The translations under genes and the position numbers were made by a program. Shown piece after piece: positions 44,972 through 59,135 of a stretch of 64,000 bases of DNA; within the stretch, counting starts at the first letter, position 1, and every line of letters begins with the position of its first letter. Where the stretch lies: positions 3,100,001-3,164,000 of the forward strand of contig NC_007948.1 of the NCBI RefSeq assembly GCF_000013865.1, given 5' to 3'. This DNA is from Polaromonas sp. JS666 (GTDB lineage: Bacteria > Pseudomonadota > Gammaproteobacteria > Burkholderiales > Burkholderiaceae_C). A model generated the notes under the pieces. That model saw only the letters and a list, made by a program, of their open reading frames with translations. It searched no databases and was not told the origin of the DNA.

Positions 44972-47900
44972 ATGCGGTGGCCCTGGCAAGACGCGCCCTT
45001 CCGGCAGTCCCACTTCCCACGAGATTCCGAGCAGCATGCATCCGTGGGACGCCAGATCATCTGGACGGCCACCGCCCTCATCGTCTTTTCGGGCTGTGCC
45101 GTAGCCGTCGCGCTGTTCCACCTTCGAAACGAAGCCCTTCGCTCCGGTGAGAAGCTGACCCAGTCGCTGGCGCAGGTGATTGCGGAACAGACCAGTCGTA
45201 CCTTTCAGGCCGCCGACCAGCGCCTGCAGCTGGCAGCCAGCCGGCTGCAGGCGCTCGACGCGGAAAAGCGGCTGACGGAGGAATCAGTCAGAGCGTTGCT
45301 GCGCGAGCAGCTCAGGGGGCTGCCTTTCGCACGCGCGATCTGGGTGCTGGATCGCCAGGGCCGCACTGTTTTTGATTCGGACACCGGCAACATCGGCACC
45401 CAGCTGGCGGACCGCGAGTATTTCCAGGTCTACAAGCAGCGCCCGGCCACGGGCTTTCACATCAGCGCTCCGGTGCGCAGCCGCTCTACCGGCACCTGGC
45501 TGATCAGCACCTCGCGACCCTTGCGCTCGGCCAACGGAGAGCTGACGGGGGTGATCGTCGCAGCCGTGGAGCCGCCCTATTTCGACACCCTCTGGCGGGA
45601 CATCGACCTGGGCGCAGGCGGTGCGATCGCACTGTTTCGCAGCGATGGCCTGCTCATGATGCGCAGCCCGGTTGATGAGCAGGCCATGGGCAGGATTTTC
45701 TCCACCCTGCCCCTGTTCACCGAACGGCTTTCCAACGGACCGCAGGGCACATTTACGGCCACCAGCGCAGTCGATGCCCATGTACGCATCATCTCTTACC
45801 GCACACTGTCACCGTACAGCGACATGCTCGTCACGGTTGGCCCCTTGTACGACGACGTGCTGGCACCCTGGAGACGCTTTGCCGGGCTGTCATTCCTGAT
45901 CTGGCTGGCCGCTGTGGCCACGGTGGTCCTGCTGTCGGTGCTGCTGTACCGGCAGTCGCGCCTGCGCGCAGGCACCGAATTGCGCTTTCGCCAATTGGCG
46001 CAAGCCATGCCGCAAATTGTGTTCATCACCGATGGCAACGGGCGGCTGACCTTCGTCAGCGACCAATGGAGCGAGGTAACCGGCGAGCCTCTGGACGTAG
46101 CGCTGAAAGGCGGCTGGCTCGACCGGATCCATCCCGATGACCTGCAAAGAGCCACAGACTGTATGCGGCACATGCTGGACACCGGCGAGAGTATCCGCAA
46201 CGAACATCGCCTGCGCTGCAAGGACGGCAGCTACCGCTGGCAGCTGGTACGCGCCACGCCAAATCGCGACCGCAGCGAACGCATCGTCTCCTGGTACTGC
46301 ACCTCGACGGATATCGACGAGCTGAAGCAGGCCGAAGCGACACTGAAAGCCCAAACCGGCTTGATGCAAATGGCCGGGCAAATTTCCAGGCTCGGCGGCT
46401 GGGCGCTGGAGGTGCCCGAGATGCGTGTCCTCTGGTCTGATGAGGCCTCCGCCATTCTTGGGCTACCGAAGGGCAGCGCACCAACACTGGAATCGGCCAT
46501 TGGTCTTTGCGAGCCAGAGTGGCGCGAACTGGCAACGCGGGTCGCGCAGGCTTGCCTGAATCACGGCACGCCTTTCGATGTGGAAGTGAAGATGCTCACG
46601 CCCGCCGGGCGCAGTGTCTGGATCCGCTCGATGGGCCAGGCGGTGCGCGATGGCAGCGGCAGCATCACGCGCATGCAGGGCGCGCTGCAAGACATCACAG
46701 AGCACAAGCTGGCCGCACAAACCCTGCTCGAAAGCGAGCAGCGCCATGCGGCCTTGTTCGATACCGCGCCCGTTCCGATGTGGGTAATGGACAGGAAGGA
46801 CCACCACTACATTGCCGTCAACGACACCGCGATCCAGCTCTACGGCTATTCGCGCGAAGAATTTGTCGTCATGACACCCCTGCAACTGTTGTCCGCGGCA
46901 GAGCATCCCCGCATGCAGCACCTCATGACGACCGGGCTGCCAATGGACACGCCCGAGTTCTGGATGCACCGGCAAAAAAACGGCACCGAGTTTCCGGTGG
47001 AAGTGATTCGCCGCGTGATCCGCTACGGTGGGCGGGACGCGGTATTCGCTGTGGCGTTCGACATCACCCTGCGGGTCCGGGCCGAACAGGAGGTACAGGC
47101 TTACCTGCTGACCCTGCAACGCGTTGCGGATGCCACCCAGACCATCACACAGCATCAGTCGCTGGACACCATGATGCAGGAAGCGGCCGAGCAGTCCCGC
47201 GCCATCATCGGCGCCCATCAGTCGGTCATCAGCCTGCCGCGTGACGGCCATCGCTCGCAGGCCATCACGGCCCGGTCGCTGTCTGAAAAATATGCGGGGC
47301 AGCCGCACTGGAGCGACAGCCCCGAGGAAAGCGGCATCCATGCGATGGCCTGCGAGACCCGGCGCGCCGTGCGGCTGACGCAGGCCGAGCTGGAGGCCGA
47401 TCCGCGCTGGTGCGGGATCAGCAAATCCTCCGAGCCCTGCCGGACCCTGCGCGGCTGGCTTGCCGTGCCACTGACAGGCCGCGATGGCGCCAATATCGGC
47501 TGGCTGCATCTGTCGGACAAGTTCGTGGGCGAATTCAACCTGCAGGACGAATACGTGGCCACCGAACTGGCCCAACAGGTCTCGATCGCGATTGACAACT
47601 TGCACCTGTTGTCCCAGGTCAAGGAGCTGAACAGCGGGCTGGAGGAAAAGATCATCCAGCGCACCGGTGAGCTGTCGCGCCAGGAGGCGCTGTTCCGGAC
47701 GCTAGCCGAACAGGCTCCCCAGCCGATCTGGACTGTCGATCCGCGGGGCGCCGCCACCTTTTTCAGCCGGGCCTGGTACGAGCTCGTCGGCGGTGCACCG
47801 CCCGACTGGCACGGCCACGCCTGGGTCGGGCTTGTGCATCCGGACGACGTGGTCGCGGCGACGCAGAACTGGCGGGAGCCCAGCGCAGAGCCCACCCTGA

Positions 47901-48733
47901 TTACCGGCACGCGGCGGCTGCGTGCCAGGAGCGGGGCCTACCACACGATGTCGTACCGCGCCTCGCCGGTGAGCAATGAACACGGCGAGGTGATCTTCTG
48001 GGTAGGCGTCGATACGGACATCACCGAGATCAAGGCGATCGAGACCGCCCTGCGACTGTCCAACGCAGAGCTCGAAGCCTTCTCGTACTCGGTCTCCCAC
48101 GACCTGCGTTCGCCGCTGACGACGGTAGACGGTTTCAGCCGCCTGCTGGCCAAGGAACTCAAGGACAACCCGGGCAAGAAGCTACAGCACTACCTCACCC
48201 GAATACAGTCCGGTGTCGGCCAGATGGGCCAGTTGATAGAAGCCCTGTTGTCGCTGGCGCATGTGGCGCGCCTGGAACTTCGGCGGGAACCTGTCAACCT
48301 GAGCGTCCTGGCCAACGAGACGCTTGAGCGACTGAAAGCCGGCGATGGCGCGCGCCAGGTGGATTGCAGCGTCGAGCCTGGGCTGCTGGTGCATGGTGAC
48401 GGCCGGCTGCTTCGCTCCGTCATGGAAAACCTGCTGAGCAACGCCTGGAAGTTCAGTTCGCGCCGGCCCCGGGCCACGATTGCGGTTGGCCGGTCAACGG
48501 CACATGACGCGTTCTTTGTGCGCGACAACGGCGCCGGCTTCGACATGGCCTATGTCGACAAGCTGTTCGGCACCTTTCAGCGTCTGCACAGCGTGTCGGA
48601 ATACACCGGAACCGGTGTCGGCCTCGCGACCGTGGCCCGGGTGATTGCGCGCCACCGCGGCCGGATCTGGGCCGAGTCGGCGCCGGACAAGGGGGCGACA
48701 TTCTTCTTCACGCTGCCGGGCGAGGAGTTTTGA
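44972..48733 (+). CDS. multi-PAS/GAF hybrid-length sensor histidine kinase
   Basis: The 1253-residue membrane sensor kinase has two membrane segments (about 29-51 and 305-327) flanking a periplasmic dCache-like domain (about 55-295). Cytoplasmic PAS domains follow at about 335-450, 460-578 and 585-700, then a GAF domain (about 715-885), a fourth PAS (about 905-1020) and the kinase core. The phospho-acceptor is His1043 in SYSVSHDLRSPL. The ATP domain has the N box ENLLSNAWKF (about 1152-1161), DNGAGFD at 1185, and TGTGVGLA at about 1212. It has no receiver domain and no adjacent response regulator. It follows the Liv-type transporter by 118 bp, so its signal could be the transported aromatic compound; this is inference. 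Confidence 0.93.
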   Translation: MRWPWQDAPFRQSHFPRDSEQHASVGRQIIWTATALIVFSGCAVAVALFHLRNEALRSGEKLTQSLAQVIAEQTSRTFQAADQRLQLAASRLQALDAEKRLTEESVRALLREQLRGLPFARAIWVLDRQGRTVFDSDTGNIGTQLADREYFQVYKQRPATGFHISAPVRSRSTGTWLISTSRPLRSANGELTGVIVAAVEPPYFDTLWRDIDLGAGGAIALFRSDGLLMMRSPVDEQAMGRIFSTLPLFTERLSNGPQGTFTATSAVDAHVRIISYRTLSPYSDMLVTVGPLYDDVLAPWRRFAGLSFLIWLAAVATVVLLSVLLYRQSRLRAGTELRFRQLAQAMPQIVFITDGNGRLTFVSDQWSEVTGEPLDVALKGGWLDRIHPDDLQRATDCMRHMLDTGESIRNEHRLRCKDGSYRWQLVRATPNRDRSERIVSWYCTSTDIDELKQAEATLKAQTGLMQMAGQISRLGGWALEVPEMRVLWSDEASAILGLPKGSAPTLESAIGLCEPEWRELATRVAQACLNHGTPFDVEVKMLTPAGRSVWIRSMGQAVRDGSGSITRMQGALQDITEHKLAAQTLLESEQRHAALFDTAPVPMWVMDRKDHHYIAVNDTAIQLYGYSREEFVVMTPLQLLSAAEHPRMQHLMTTGLPMDTPEFWMHRQKNGTEFPVEVIRRVIRYGGRDAVFAVAFDITLRVRAEQEVQAYLLTLQRVADATQTITQHQSLDTMMQEAAEQSRAIIGAHQSVISLPRDGHRSQAITARSLSEKYAGQPHWSDSPEESGIHAMACETRRAVRLTQAELEADPRWCGISKSSEPCRTLRGWLAVPLTGRDGANIGWLHLSDKFVGEFNLQDEYVATELAQQVSIAIDNLHLLSQVKELNSGLEEKIIQRTGELSRQEALFRTLAEQAPQPIWTVDPRGAATFFSRAWYELVGGAPPDWHGHAWVGLVHPDDVVAATQNWREPSAEPTLITGTRRLRARSGAYHTMSYRASPVSNEHGEVIFWVGVDTDITEIKAIETALRLSNAELEAFSYSVSHDLRSPLTTVDGFSRLLAKELKDNPGKKLQHYLTRIQSGVGQMGQLIEALLSLAHVARLELRREPVNLSVLANETLERLKAGDGARQVDCSVEPGLLVHGDGRLLRSVMENLLSNAWKFSSRRPRATIAVGRSTAHDAFFVRDNGAGFDMAYVDKLFGTFQRLHSVSEYTGTGVGLATVARVIARHRGRIWAESAPDKGATFFFTLPGEEF

Positions 48734-48753
48734 AGCGCAGCCCGCCTGAACCC

Positions 48754-50895
<2,142 letters not shown>

Positions 50896-51079
50896 CCGAA
50901 GTGGTTTGAGTGGCTGTGCCGTAAGCGGCTTGATTGGCCGAGGGCCGGTTGACGGCGGTGAATAGCCGTTCAACAAGTGCCCGGCACGAGGTGGGCTCAC
51001 CGGGGACCGGCTGACAGGTGCCAGCGAACCACGCCGGGCTCACCCATAATCAGCCTCCTGTCCCATCAGGTCCCCACCC

Positions 51080-52012
51080 ATGCCGCCTTCTGATTTGCCC
51101 CCCACCCGCAAAACCCTCGCCCCACTTCAGTCGCTCAAGGGCGTGCGCGTGGTCAGCCTCGCGCTCAACCTGCCCGGGCCTGCCGCGCTGATGCGCTGCC
51201 GCCAGATGGGCGCCAGCTGCGTGAAGCTGGAACCGCCCGCGCCCCCGGGTGCACCCGCCGGCGCATCAGGCGATCCGATGAAGCAGTACAACGCCACGGC
51301 CTATGCCGCACTGCACGCCGGCGTGCGCACGGCCGCGGCCGACCTCAAGACCGAACGTGGCCAGCAGCTGCTGCACCGCGAACTGGCCAAGGCCGATGTG
51401 CTGCTCACCTCCTTCCGGCCCTCGGCACTGGTCAAACTGGGGCTCACATGGAAGGCACTGCACAAACAGCACCCGCACCTGAGCCAGGTCGCCATTGTCG
51501 GCAGCCCGGGCGAGCGCGCCGAAGAGCCCGGCCACGACCTCACCTACCTGGCAGAAAACGACCTGGTCACCGGACTCGAATTGCCCGCAACGCTCTACGC
51601 CGACATGGGCGGCTCACAGATGGCCAGCGAGGCCGTGCTGCAGGCCGTGCTGCACCAGCGCAGCAAAGCCAAAGGCCTATACCTTGAGGTGGCCCTTTCA
51701 GGCGCCGCAGGCTACCTGGCCCTGCCGCGCGCCTGGGGCCTGACCCAGCCCGGCGCGGCCGTCGGCGGTGGCCACGCCGGCTACCGCGTCTACCCGTGCA
51801 AGGATGGGCGGGTGACGGTGGCGGCACTGGAGCCGCATTTTGCGGCCAGCCTGTGCGCGGCTGCGGGCGTTGAGGGGTCCGGCATGAAGGCGATGTTTGC
51901 GCCCGCGACGCACCAGGCGATAGCAAGCTGGCTGCTGGGCAAGACGCGCAAGGAGCTGGACAAGCTGGCGGCAGAGAAAGATATTCCGCTGCATACGCTG
52001 CCAAATTGGTAG
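51080..52012 (+). CDS. CoA-transferase family III protein (CaiB/BaiF), short
   Basis: The 310-residue protein has family III features: LKGVRVVSLALNLPGPAALMRCRQMGASCVKLE at the start, a YADMGGSQMASEAVLQAVLHQR segment with the catalytic Asp, and YRVYPCKDGRVTVAAL near the end. Most members have about 360-420 residues, so this one is short, mainly because the C-terminal part is reduced. Whether it is active is uncertain. It stands alone after pobA. Confidence 0.85.
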   Translation: MPPSDLPPTRKTLAPLQSLKGVRVVSLALNLPGPAALMRCRQMGASCVKLEPPAPPGAPAGASGDPMKQYNATAYAALHAGVRTAAADLKTERGQQLLHRELAKADVLLTSFRPSALVKLGLTWKALHKQHPHLSQVAIVGSPGERAEEPGHDLTYLAENDLVTGLELPATLYADMGGSQMASEAVLQAVLHQRSKAKGLYLEVALSGAAGYLALPRAWGLTQPGAAVGGGHAGYRVYPCKDGRVTVAALEPHFAASLCAAAGVEGSGMKAMFAPATHQAIASWLLGKTRKELDKLAAEKDIPLHTLPNW

Positions 52013-52097
52013 TTGCCCACACGCCTAAAAAATATTGAGCTTGAGGCCGATTTCACTTTGCAAAAGCCAACATGAAACCGGCCTCCTCGCGTATCAC

Positions 52098-53009
52098 TCA
52101 GCGCCAGGCCAGCACCACCATCGCCGCCCCCAGCAGCAAGGCCCCCGTGCCCTGCTGCCCTGTCAGCGGCTGGGAAAACAAGCACGCAGCAGCCACCGCA
52201 GCCACCAGCGGCTCAACCAGCGTGCCCACCACCGCCGCCGTCGGTGACAGGCGGCGTGCGCCCCAGGCAAATGCCAGGTAGGCAATCGAGGTGGTGAACA
52301 CGCCGGTGTAGCCCACCTGCAGCCAGGCGGTGGTATCGCGCGGCCAGGTCAGGCCTTGCGCGCTGGCCAGCAGCAGCATCAGCAGCGCAGCCACCGTCAT
52401 GCTCCAGGCCGAAGCGCTGACCGCCGGCACATGCGCAGGCATGCGCGCATTGCCCAGCACCACCACGGAATAAAGGCCCGCTGAAGCAAACGACCAGGCG
52501 AGGCCCACGGCGTAGTCCTTCGGCAGGCTCAGGCCCTCCGCAGGCATCACGATCAGCCCGACCCCACCCAATGCCAGGGCCAGCGCCGCCACCAGCCGCC
52601 CGCTGGCGCGCTCATAGCCGCGTGACACGGACAGCACAGCGACGATCACCGGTGCGCAGCAGATTGAAATCACCGTGGGCAAGGCTGCCCCGATGTAGGT
52701 GATGCCGGCAAACCAGCTGGTCACATTCATGGCCATCGCCAGACCCGTGCCCACAATCAGCGCCCGTTCGCGCCAGGGCAATTGCCGCCATTCGCCCGAT
52801 GTTTTGCCTGCATTCCTCACAGGCACCGCCTGCCGCAGATGCCACCACCACAGTAGCGGCAGGCCCAGCGCAAAGCGCGCCAGAGACAAGCTGTACGGCG
52901 CCATGCCGCTAGCCATCACAGACTGGGCGACCAGAGCGCCCACACCCCACAAGACGCCCGCGAGCAGGACGCCACCCCAGGCCAGGGTGGCCGATGTTTG
53001 GGTTTTCAT
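52098..53009 (-). CDS. EamA/DMT family transporter
   Basis: The 303-residue inner-membrane protein has about ten hydrophobic segments in two EamA repeats (residues about 10-145 and 160-295). LLWWWHLRQAVPV and a second-half VGTLVEPLVAAVAAACLFSQPLTGQQGTGALLLG are typical. The substrate (metabolite export) cannot be assigned. The coding end lies 85 bp from the CoA-transferase end. Confidence 0.9.
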   Translation of the reverse strand: MKTQTSATLAWGGVLLAGVLWGVGALVAQSVMASGMAPYSLSLARFALGLPLLWWWHLRQAVPVRNAGKTSGEWRQLPWRERALIVGTGLAMAMNVTSWFAGITYIGAALPTVISICCAPVIVAVLSVSRGYERASGRLVAALALALGGVGLIVMPAEGLSLPKDYAVGLAWSFASAGLYSVVVLGNARMPAHVPAVSASAWSMTVAALLMLLLASAQGLTWPRDTTAWLQVGYTGVFTTSIAYLAFAWGARRLSPTAAVVGTLVEPLVAAVAAACLFSQPLTGQQGTGALLLGAAMVVLAWR

Positions 53010-53238
53010 GAAAAAATTTCTCCATCCGTGCGCCGGCCCGCAGGGCTTTGTTGCCAGATCAATGGAGCAGGCGCGTCAACTCAAGGCCGCACGCCGTTCA
53101 ATAGTGAACAGGCGCGGCCGCATGCGCAGCCCGGCATCAAGCCGGGTGCATTACAGAGTTGCGGAGGGGGGAGAAAGCTGGAGATGCATGGGTGACATCA
53201 TAGCCAAAGCCATGGATTGCGGGTCCCGCAATGACAGA
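53010..53238. other. non-coding stretch between EamA gene and ygiQ
   Basis: There is no supported gene. A 17-bp palindrome, ATTGCGGGTCCCGCAAT, lies at 53216-53232 close to the ygiQ stop and could act as an end-of-transcript hairpin. Confidence 0.4.
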
Positions 53239-55734
<2,496 letters not shown>

Positions 55735-55944
55735 GGGGGGCTTGGGTAACCCGCCATTGTAAGGTTTACCCTGATTTTTACCTCTTTAATTGGCATTTAG
55801 GCCCTACAAACTGCCTGCGGAGTGGTTAAAGCGCCGGCCCTGACGCTCACCTCGCTCGACGCGACGCTTCCGGCCGGAACTCCACAGAAGGGCCAGACTC
55901 GTCCATTGAATAAACCTTCATCCCAATGGATACGGGATTCATAC

Positions 55945-55961
55945 GCTATCAACTCGATAGC
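55945..55961. repeat. small GCTATC hairpin repeat
   Basis: GCTATCAACTCGATAGC, a 6-bp stem, downstream of fahA. It is the same type as the ones at 1710 and 35982. Confidence 0.4.
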
Positions 55962-55988
55962 ATTCGCCGGGCCAGGATCAGCGGGCAG

Positions 55989-57266
55989 TTAGCTGCGCGC
56001 GGGCAACAGCCGGCCCTGGCAATCGCCAAAGCCGATACGACGGAAACCGGCGCGCGCGCAGTAACCGCGCAGGATGATGGAGTCACCGTCTTCGAGGAAG
56101 GTGCGCGTTTCCCCATTGGCCAGCGTCAGCGGGTTCTTTCCGCCCGAACTCAGTTCCAGCAGCGAGCCAGCCTGCTCGGGCCTGGCGCCCGACAGCGTGC
56201 CGGAGCCTAACAGGTCGCCCGGCTGCAGGTTGCAGCCGTTCACGGTGTGGTGCGTGATCATTTGCGCCACTGTCCAGTAGGCATCGCGAAAGCTCGACTG
56301 CGACAGGCGCACCGGACCCTGGCCGGCATCGCGCATGGCCAGGGTCTGCAGCCAGACCTCGAGTTCCACGTCGATACCGCCTTGCTGCCGGTTGCCTGCT
56401 GAGTCGAGGTACGGCAAAGGTTGCGGGTCACCCTCGGGCCGCACGAAGGGCGCACGAAAAGGCGCCAGGGCCTCCATCGTCACGATCCAGGGCGAGATGG
56501 TGCTGGCAAAGTTTTTGGCCAGGAAGGGCCCCAGCGGCTGGTATTCCCAGGCCTGCACATCGCGCGCCGACCAGTCATTGAGCAGCACCATGCCAAAGGC
56601 GTGGGCCTCCGCCTGGTCCATCGTGAGCCGGTCGCCCGGCGCATTGCCCTGCCCCATGAAAACGCCCAGCTCCAGCTCGTAGTCCATCCGGTGACTGGGC
56701 CGCAAAACCGGTACTTCTTCGTTGGGGCCTTTGGTCTGGCCCAGCGGTCGGGGAAACGACTGGCCGCTGACCCCGATGGACGATGCACGGCCGTGGTAGC
56801 CAATCGGTACCCACTTGTAGTTGGGCAACAGTGGCGCATCGGGGCGAAACAGCTTGCCGACGGTGGTGGCGTGATGAATGCCGGTGTAGAAGTCGGTGTA
56901 GTCGCCGATACGGCAAGGCAAGGTCATTTCAAGCCCCGCCTGCGGCAACAGCGCGCTGAGCCATGCGGACTGGCTTGGGCTGCCTTCGCGCAGGCCTTCA
57001 GAGATCGCTGCGCGCAGGGCCTGGCGCTCTGCAGCGCCCATGGCCATCAGCACATTCATGTCATCCGTGGCGATGAGACCGGCCGCTTTCAAATCAAGCG
57101 CCTGGTCGCCAATGGCAACACCGATGCGAAAGGCTTCAGCGCTGCCGACGCGCCGAAAACGGCCGAAGGGCAGATTCTGGATCGGAAAGTCGGTGTCCGC
57201 CGCGTTGGCGGAAGTCACCCAGCTGCGAAGCGCCGGGTCGTGGGTGGCATTGAGCGAATCATTCAT
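55989..57266 (-). CDS. fahA: fumarylacetoacetase
   Basis: This enzyme hydrolyses fumarylacetoacetate to fumarate and acetoacetate, the last step of homogentisate breakdown. It has 425 residues with an N-terminal SH3-like domain (about 20-125). The catalytic FAH domain carries RIGDYTDFYTGIHHATTVGKLF with the active His, ELELGVFMGQGNA with metal-binding Glu, and LLNDWSARDVQAWEYQPLGPFLAKNFASTISPWIV. It ends the mhaA-fahA operon, 56 bp after hmgA. Confidence 0.95.
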   Translation of the reverse strand: MNDSLNATHDPALRSWVTSANAADTDFPIQNLPFGRFRRVGSAEAFRIGVAIGDQALDLKAAGLIATDDMNVLMAMGAAERQALRAAISEGLREGSPSQSAWLSALLPQAGLEMTLPCRIGDYTDFYTGIHHATTVGKLFRPDAPLLPNYKWVPIGYHGRASSIGVSGQSFPRPLGQTKGPNEEVPVLRPSHRMDYELELGVFMGQGNAPGDRLTMDQAEAHAFGMVLLNDWSARDVQAWEYQPLGPFLAKNFASTISPWIVTMEALAPFRAPFVRPEGDPQPLPYLDSAGNRQQGGIDVELEVWLQTLAMRDAGQGPVRLSQSSFRDAYWTVAQMITHHTVNGCNLQPGDLLGSGTLSGARPEQAGSLLELSSGGKNPLTLANGETRTFLEDGDSIILRGYCARAGFRRIGFGDCQGRLLPARS

Positions 57267-57322
57267 GGTGCAAATCCTTGACGCCAGGGCGCCGTGAAAG
57301 GGGTGATGAGCCGTGCGAAAAC

Positions 57323-58627
57323 TCAGGGCTTGAATTGATCCTTGAGGCCCGCCCAGCAGCTGAGGTAACCGGTATCCAGCGCACCGCCTTCCATGGCAAA
57401 TGCGGTGGGAATAAAGCGGTAGCGGCTTTCAAACATGAAGGCCAGCGTGTTGTCCAGCTTGTGCGGCGCCAGCTCGGCGGTGCTGGCTTTCTCAAAGGCC
57501 TCGGCGTCCGGTCCGTGCGGCACCATGCAGTTGTGCAGCGAAGCGCCGCCCGGCTTGAAGCCTTCGGGCTTGGCGTCATACTGGCCATACACCAGCCCCA
57601 TGAATTCGCTCATGAGGTTGCGGTGGTACCAGGGCGGACGGAAGGTGTTTTCGGCCACCAGCCAGCGCGGCGGGAAGATCACGAAGTCGCAGTTGGCCGT
57701 GCCGGGGGTGTCCGATGGCGAAGTCAGCACCGTGAAAATGGACGGGTCCGGATGGTCGTAACTGATGGAGCCGATCGTCATGAAATGGGCGGTGTCGTAC
57801 TTGTAGGGCACCAGGTTGCCGTGCCATGCCACCACATTGAAGGGGCTGGCGGGCTGCTTCGCAGTCCACAGGCGGCCGCCATACTTCTTGATGATGTCGA
57901 ACCCGCCGGCGGGGGCTGCCACGTCATCGAACGCCGCCGTGGGCGCCATGAAATCCCGCGCATTGGCCAGGCCATTGGAGCCGATCGGGCCCAGTTCCGG
58001 CAGGCGGAAATGCGCGCCGTAGTTCTCGCAGACGTAGCCGCGTGACGCGCCGTCTGGCAGCGCCACGCTGAAGGCCATGCCGCGCGGCACCACGGCCACC
58101 TCGCCGGGCCTGACCTCCAGCAGGCCGAGTTCCGTCTTCAGCACCACCCGGCCCTGCTGCGGTACCAGCAGCATTTCACCGTCGGCATTGACCATGGCGC
58201 GTTGCGACATGGACCGGTTGGCCACATACACGTGCGCAGCCATGCCGGTTTGGGCCTCGGCATCGCCGTTGGCCGCCACGGTGCGCATGCCGTCCACAAA
58301 GTCCAGCGCCTCGGCCGGGATGGCAAACGGGTTCCAGCGCAGCGGGTCGGGCGCAACGGCCATGCCGCCCGCCGCACCGGTCGTCCACTGCGGCTGTGCA
58401 TAGGCCTGGTAAGCGCCGCTGACCACGGAGGGCTGGCGGCGGTACAGCCAGCTACGGCGATTCTCGGCGCGCGGTGCCGTGAAGGCGGTGCCCGACAACA
58501 GCTCGGTGTACAGGTCATGGGGCGCGCGCTGCGGGCTGTTGCGGCCCTCGGGCAAGGCACCCGCAACGGCTTCACTGACAAACTCGTTGCCAAAACCGGA
58601 CTGGTAGCGCAAGGCGTCTGTGTTCAT
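57323..58627 (-). CDS. hmgA: homogentisate 1,2-dioxygenase
   Basis: This iron(II) dioxygenase opens the homogentisate ring to maleylacetoacetate. The 434 residues match the family. [28 protein letters not shown] opens the protein, [29 protein letters not shown] is conserved, and the iron region reads [30 protein letters not shown] with the His/Glu ligands. It lies 21 bp downstream of the marR-like gene on the same strand. Confidence 0.96.
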   Translation of the reverse strand: MNTDALRYQSGFGNEFVSEAVAGALPEGRNSPQRAPHDLYTELLSGTAFTAPRAENRRSWLYRRQPSVVSGAYQAYAQPQWTTGAAGGMAVAPDPLRWNPFAIPAEALDFVDGMRTVAANGDAEAQTGMAAHVYVANRSMSQRAMVNADGEMLLVPQQGRVVLKTELGLLEVRPGEVAVVPRGMAFSVALPDGASRGYVCENYGAHFRLPELGPIGSNGLANARDFMAPTAAFDDVAAPAGGFDIIKKYGGRLWTAKQPASPFNVVAWHGNLVPYKYDTAHFMTIGSISYDHPDPSIFTVLTSPSDTPGTANCDFVIFPPRWLVAENTFRPPWYHRNLMSEFMGLVYGQYDAKPEGFKPGGASLHNCMVPHGPDAEAFEKASTAELAPHKLDNTLAFMFESRYRFIPTAFAMEGGALDTGYLSCWAGLKDQFKP

Positions 58628-58648
58628 CGCATCTCTCCAAAGTAAATT

Positions 58649-59113
58649 TCAGTCATCGGCGCCATCAGCATCAGCCGCGTCGCCATTGGCCCGGGCCTGA
58701 TCGATCAGGCGGTCGAAAAAATCGCTGAGCTGGGTTCGCTCGGCAGCGCTCAGCACATTGAAAATTTCCTGGTTTCGCTGCCCCACCACCTGCATGGCAC
58801 GCTGCCATGCCGCCTTGCCCCTGGGCGTGAGCGTCAGCACCACGCCGCGCCCGTCCGTCGGGCTGGCAGCCTTGAGCACCAGGCCCTGGTCAACCAGCGA
58901 CTGCGCGGCCCGGCTGGCCTGCCCCTTGTTCAGGTTGGCCTTTTTTGCCAGGTCGTTAACCGACAGCGGCGCAAAAGTGCCCACCGCCGTGAGGCAGCGG
59001 CCGTCGCTCATGGACAGCCCTGCCCCGGCCACATAGGCGCGCTGACTTTCAATGTCGGTCAGCTTGTGCAGCAAATGCAGGCGGTAAGTCAGGGTCCTGT
59101 CGAGCTTGATCAT
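58649..59113 (-). CDS. MarR family transcriptional regulator
   Basis: The 154-residue winged-HTH regulator has LSVNDLAKKANLNKGQASRAAQSLVDQGLVLKA in the recognition region and an acidic C-terminus. It lies inside the catabolic operon between bug and hmgA. Two perfect palindromes upstream of mhaA are likely binding sites, so it may repress the whole operon until an aromatic acid binds. HpcR/MarR proteins of related pathways behave this way; here it is inference. Confidence 0.92.
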   Translation of the reverse strand: MIKLDRTLTYRLHLLHKLTDIESQRAYVAGAGLSMSDGRCLTAVGTFAPLSVNDLAKKANLNKGQASRAAQSLVDQGLVLKAASPTDGRGVVLTLTPRGKAAWQRAMQVVGQRNQEIFNVLSAAERTQLSDFFDRLIDQARANGDAADADGADD

Positions 59114-59135
59114 GGTCAGTCCGGCTTGTTCATGT

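Noticed and set aside
53216..53232. Rho-independent terminator at the 17-bp palindrome after ygiQ
   Set aside because: There is no T run after the stem. It is left as an unexplained palindrome.
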